64,000 nt of DNA from Hyphomicrobiales bacterium (GTDB lineage: Bacteria; Pseudomonadota; Alphaproteobacteria; Rhizobiales; Rhizobiaceae), in contig JAJFHV010000002.1 in the NCBI GenBank assembly GCA_021775415.1, forward strand, positions 34,581 through 98,580, written 5' to 3'. Both the position numbers and the translations under genes were made by a program. Below the pieces are notes generated by a model that did no database searches, was not told the DNA's origin, and worked only from the letters and a program-made list of their open reading frames with translations. Shown here piece by piece: positions 62,837 through 64,000 of this stretch. The number at the start of each line of letters is the position of its first letter. The stretch's first letter is position 1.

Positions 62837-62942
62837 CCAATCGCCTCCTTGGGGAGCGCGAAATCTAATCCTCAACTCTAAATAAATAAAATACATTCTT
62901 TTTTGTTTTTAGATAGAAAAATACTATGTTAAAATACGTACC
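62837..62942. promoter_or_regulatory. Divergent promoter region, flavin reductase and LysR
   Basis: 106 AT-rich bases between divergent starts, with ATAAATAAAATACATTC and a matching TA-rich block near 62915-62935. A LysR T-N11-A box is likely here but could not be fixed to one position. Confidence 0.45.
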
Positions 62943-63860
62943 ATGCCTTCCTATACCCTGCGCCAACTCGAATATCTTGTGGCTTGCATTGATGCCGGTT
63001 CTTTGGCGGGTGCCGCTGACAGGCTCAATGTTTCGCAACCTTCCATATCCACGGCCATCGCAAAACTGGAGGGCGAACTCGGTGTGCAGCTGTTACTGCG
63101 TCATCATGCACAAGGTGTAACCCCAACAGCAGATGCGGAACGGCTGCTCCAATCAGCGCGCAACTTGTTGAGTCACGCGACGGATCTTCAACGACAGGCG
63201 GAAATGGCAGGCAAGGGGATGGCTGGAGAACTGCGGCTTGGCAGTTTCGTTACTTTGGCTCCGGTGCTTTTACCCGGCATGATTGCCGATCTTGGGGCAA
63301 GCTATCCGGATATCCGCCTGCAACTGGGGGAAGGGACGCAGGATGAGCTGATTGATAATCTGCGTCATGGCCGTCACGAAATGGCGTTACTTTATGATCT
63401 GGACCTGCCGGACGATGTGGCGTTTACCAAACTGCGGGAAGTGGAACCTCACGTACTGCTGCCGGCAAACCATCCACTGGCCAGGCTGGACACGGTTTCA
63501 CTTACCGATCTTGTGGATGAATCTTTTGTTCTGCTTGATGTTAACCCCAGCCGGGACTACTTCATCAGCCTGTTTTCCAGCGTTGGAATACACCCACAAA
63601 TTTCATTCAGTTCACCGTCGCTTGAACTGGTGCGGGGCCTTGTCGGTCGCGGGTTGGGGTGTTCGCTGCTTGCCACACGACCGCATGGCGATGTCACCTA
63701 TGACGGTCAGGCTCTGGCCATCCGGCCAATCCGGGAGAAGGTTGCCAAAAGCCAGATTGGCCTTGCGACCCTTAAAGCCCTGCGCCCCACTCGGGTGATG
63801 GAAGTGTTTGAAGCTTTTTCAGTTGAATGGTTTGAGGATGATGGACGCTCAAAGATTTGA
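62943..63860 (+). CDS. LysR-family regulator of the HpaB-type cluster
   Basis: 305 residues. The HTH has LRQLEYLVACIDAGSLAGAA, NVSQPSISTAIAKLEGELGV and LLLRHHAQGVTPTADA. The effector domain includes VLLPANHPLA and a GLGCSLLATRP hinge. Divergent from the flavin reductase, so it probably activates that operon. The window ends 140 bases later with no further gene. Confidence 0.93.
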   Translation: MPSYTLRQLEYLVACIDAGSLAGAADRLNVSQPSISTAIAKLEGELGVQLLLRHHAQGVTPTADAERLLQSARNLLSHATDLQRQAEMAGKGMAGELRLGSFVTLAPVLLPGMIADLGASYPDIRLQLGEGTQDELIDNLRHGRHEMALLYDLDLPDDVAFTKLREVEPHVLLPANHPLARLDTVSLTDLVDESFVLLDVNPSRDYFISLFSSVGIHPQISFSSPSLELVRGLVGRGLGCSLLATRPHGDVTYDGQALAIRPIREKVAKSQIGLATLKALRPTRVMEVFEAFSVEWFEDDGRSKI

Positions 63861-64000
63861 GGCGGCTTTAGCTTTTGACGGTGGTCTCAATTGATCGACG
63901 CAACGCTTTAATCTTTGACCCAGAGATTAGTTGCCTGCAAGTGAATGTCCACGTTCGGGGGTATAGCAGACGTTATATAACGCAGGCTTAATGTCCGCTA

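Noticed and set aside
1..64000. CRISPR arrays, rRNA genes and complete insertion sequences
   Set aside because: No regularly spaced short repeats, rRNA-like stretches or transposase genes were seen; the only clear dispersed repeats are the recombinase 3' ends and the MarR operators.

Overview
The window looks like a chromosomal segment of an alphaproteobacterium, probably Hyphomicrobiales (Rhizobiales). The best evidence is a fused anthranilate synthase TrpE(G) preceded by a Trp-rich leader peptide and attenuator, together with a DUF2333-type membrane protein, TadG-like and GcvT/MttB genes. There are no rRNA genes or CRISPR arrays, and one tRNA (Gln, CTG).

Layout. 1-3.6 kb: accessory genes (a partial ORF, a secreted CxxCH protein, a ComEC-like metallo-beta-lactamase-fold protein). 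4.0-13.1 kb: a mobile element with a RuvC-like gene and a Cro/CI regulator, a divergent large serine recombinase coupled to a 53-residue acidic protein, and a VirD4/HerA-like ATPase. Between recombinase and ATPase, the recombinase 3' end occurs four times (6741, 8494, 9947, 11828). Each copy carries a putative att core and an open recombinase tail, and the copies separate three cargo modules: an OLD-type nuclease and two unrecognised, AT-rich, probably membrane-linked proteins. This looks like an integron-like cassette array built by a serine recombinase on its own gene, and it is the most unusual structure in the window.

13.5-18.5 kb: a tight operon whose combination I do not recognise: a nucleotidyltransferase fused to a LacI-type ligand-binding domain, a kinase-like protein without the catalytic Asp, a radical SAM enzyme, a methyltransferase with no ordinary start codon, and a Nudix hydrolase. 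A convergent HAD phosphatase follows, frameshifted at a run of eight A (coding strand).

19.6-26.2 kb returns to ordinary chromosome: tRNA-Gln, a Ppx/GppA phosphatase with a long disordered N-terminus, RlmE, a GGDEF-EAL protein with a single-domain receiver, and cobalt-type nitrile hydratase (alpha, beta, accessory). 26.3-34.4 kb holds a conserved-looking group of unknown function (coiled coil, unknown, AAA ATPase, small membrane proteins, large unknown, DUF2333), interrupted by a reversed hicAB pair. 34.6-37.3 kb holds structured RNA signals, trpL, its attenuator and trpE(G).

37.3-44.8 kb: a secreted metallo-hydrolase, a double GFA protein, a small K+ channel, and a MarR regulon marked by three copies of an ACGTGCATATGCACGT-like operator, ending at a strong terminator. 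44.9-48.6 kb: an MttB-type methyltransferase with a GcvT-like partner and a divergent LysR regulator. 48.6-50.6 kb: leucine leader peptide and leuA. 50.8-54.8 kb: LuxR-type regulator, TadG-like protein, diguanylate cyclase, FecR protein. 54.9-63.9 kb: a redox/catabolic gene set (flavoprotein disulfide reductase, YghU-type GST, SDR lacking the catalytic Tyr, frameshifted GDCCVxC protein, DUF1028, RidA, flavin monooxygenase, HpaB-type monooxygenase with its flavin reductase) controlled by a divergent LysR gene. Start codons were re-chosen where a ribosome binding site or overlap favoured another site.
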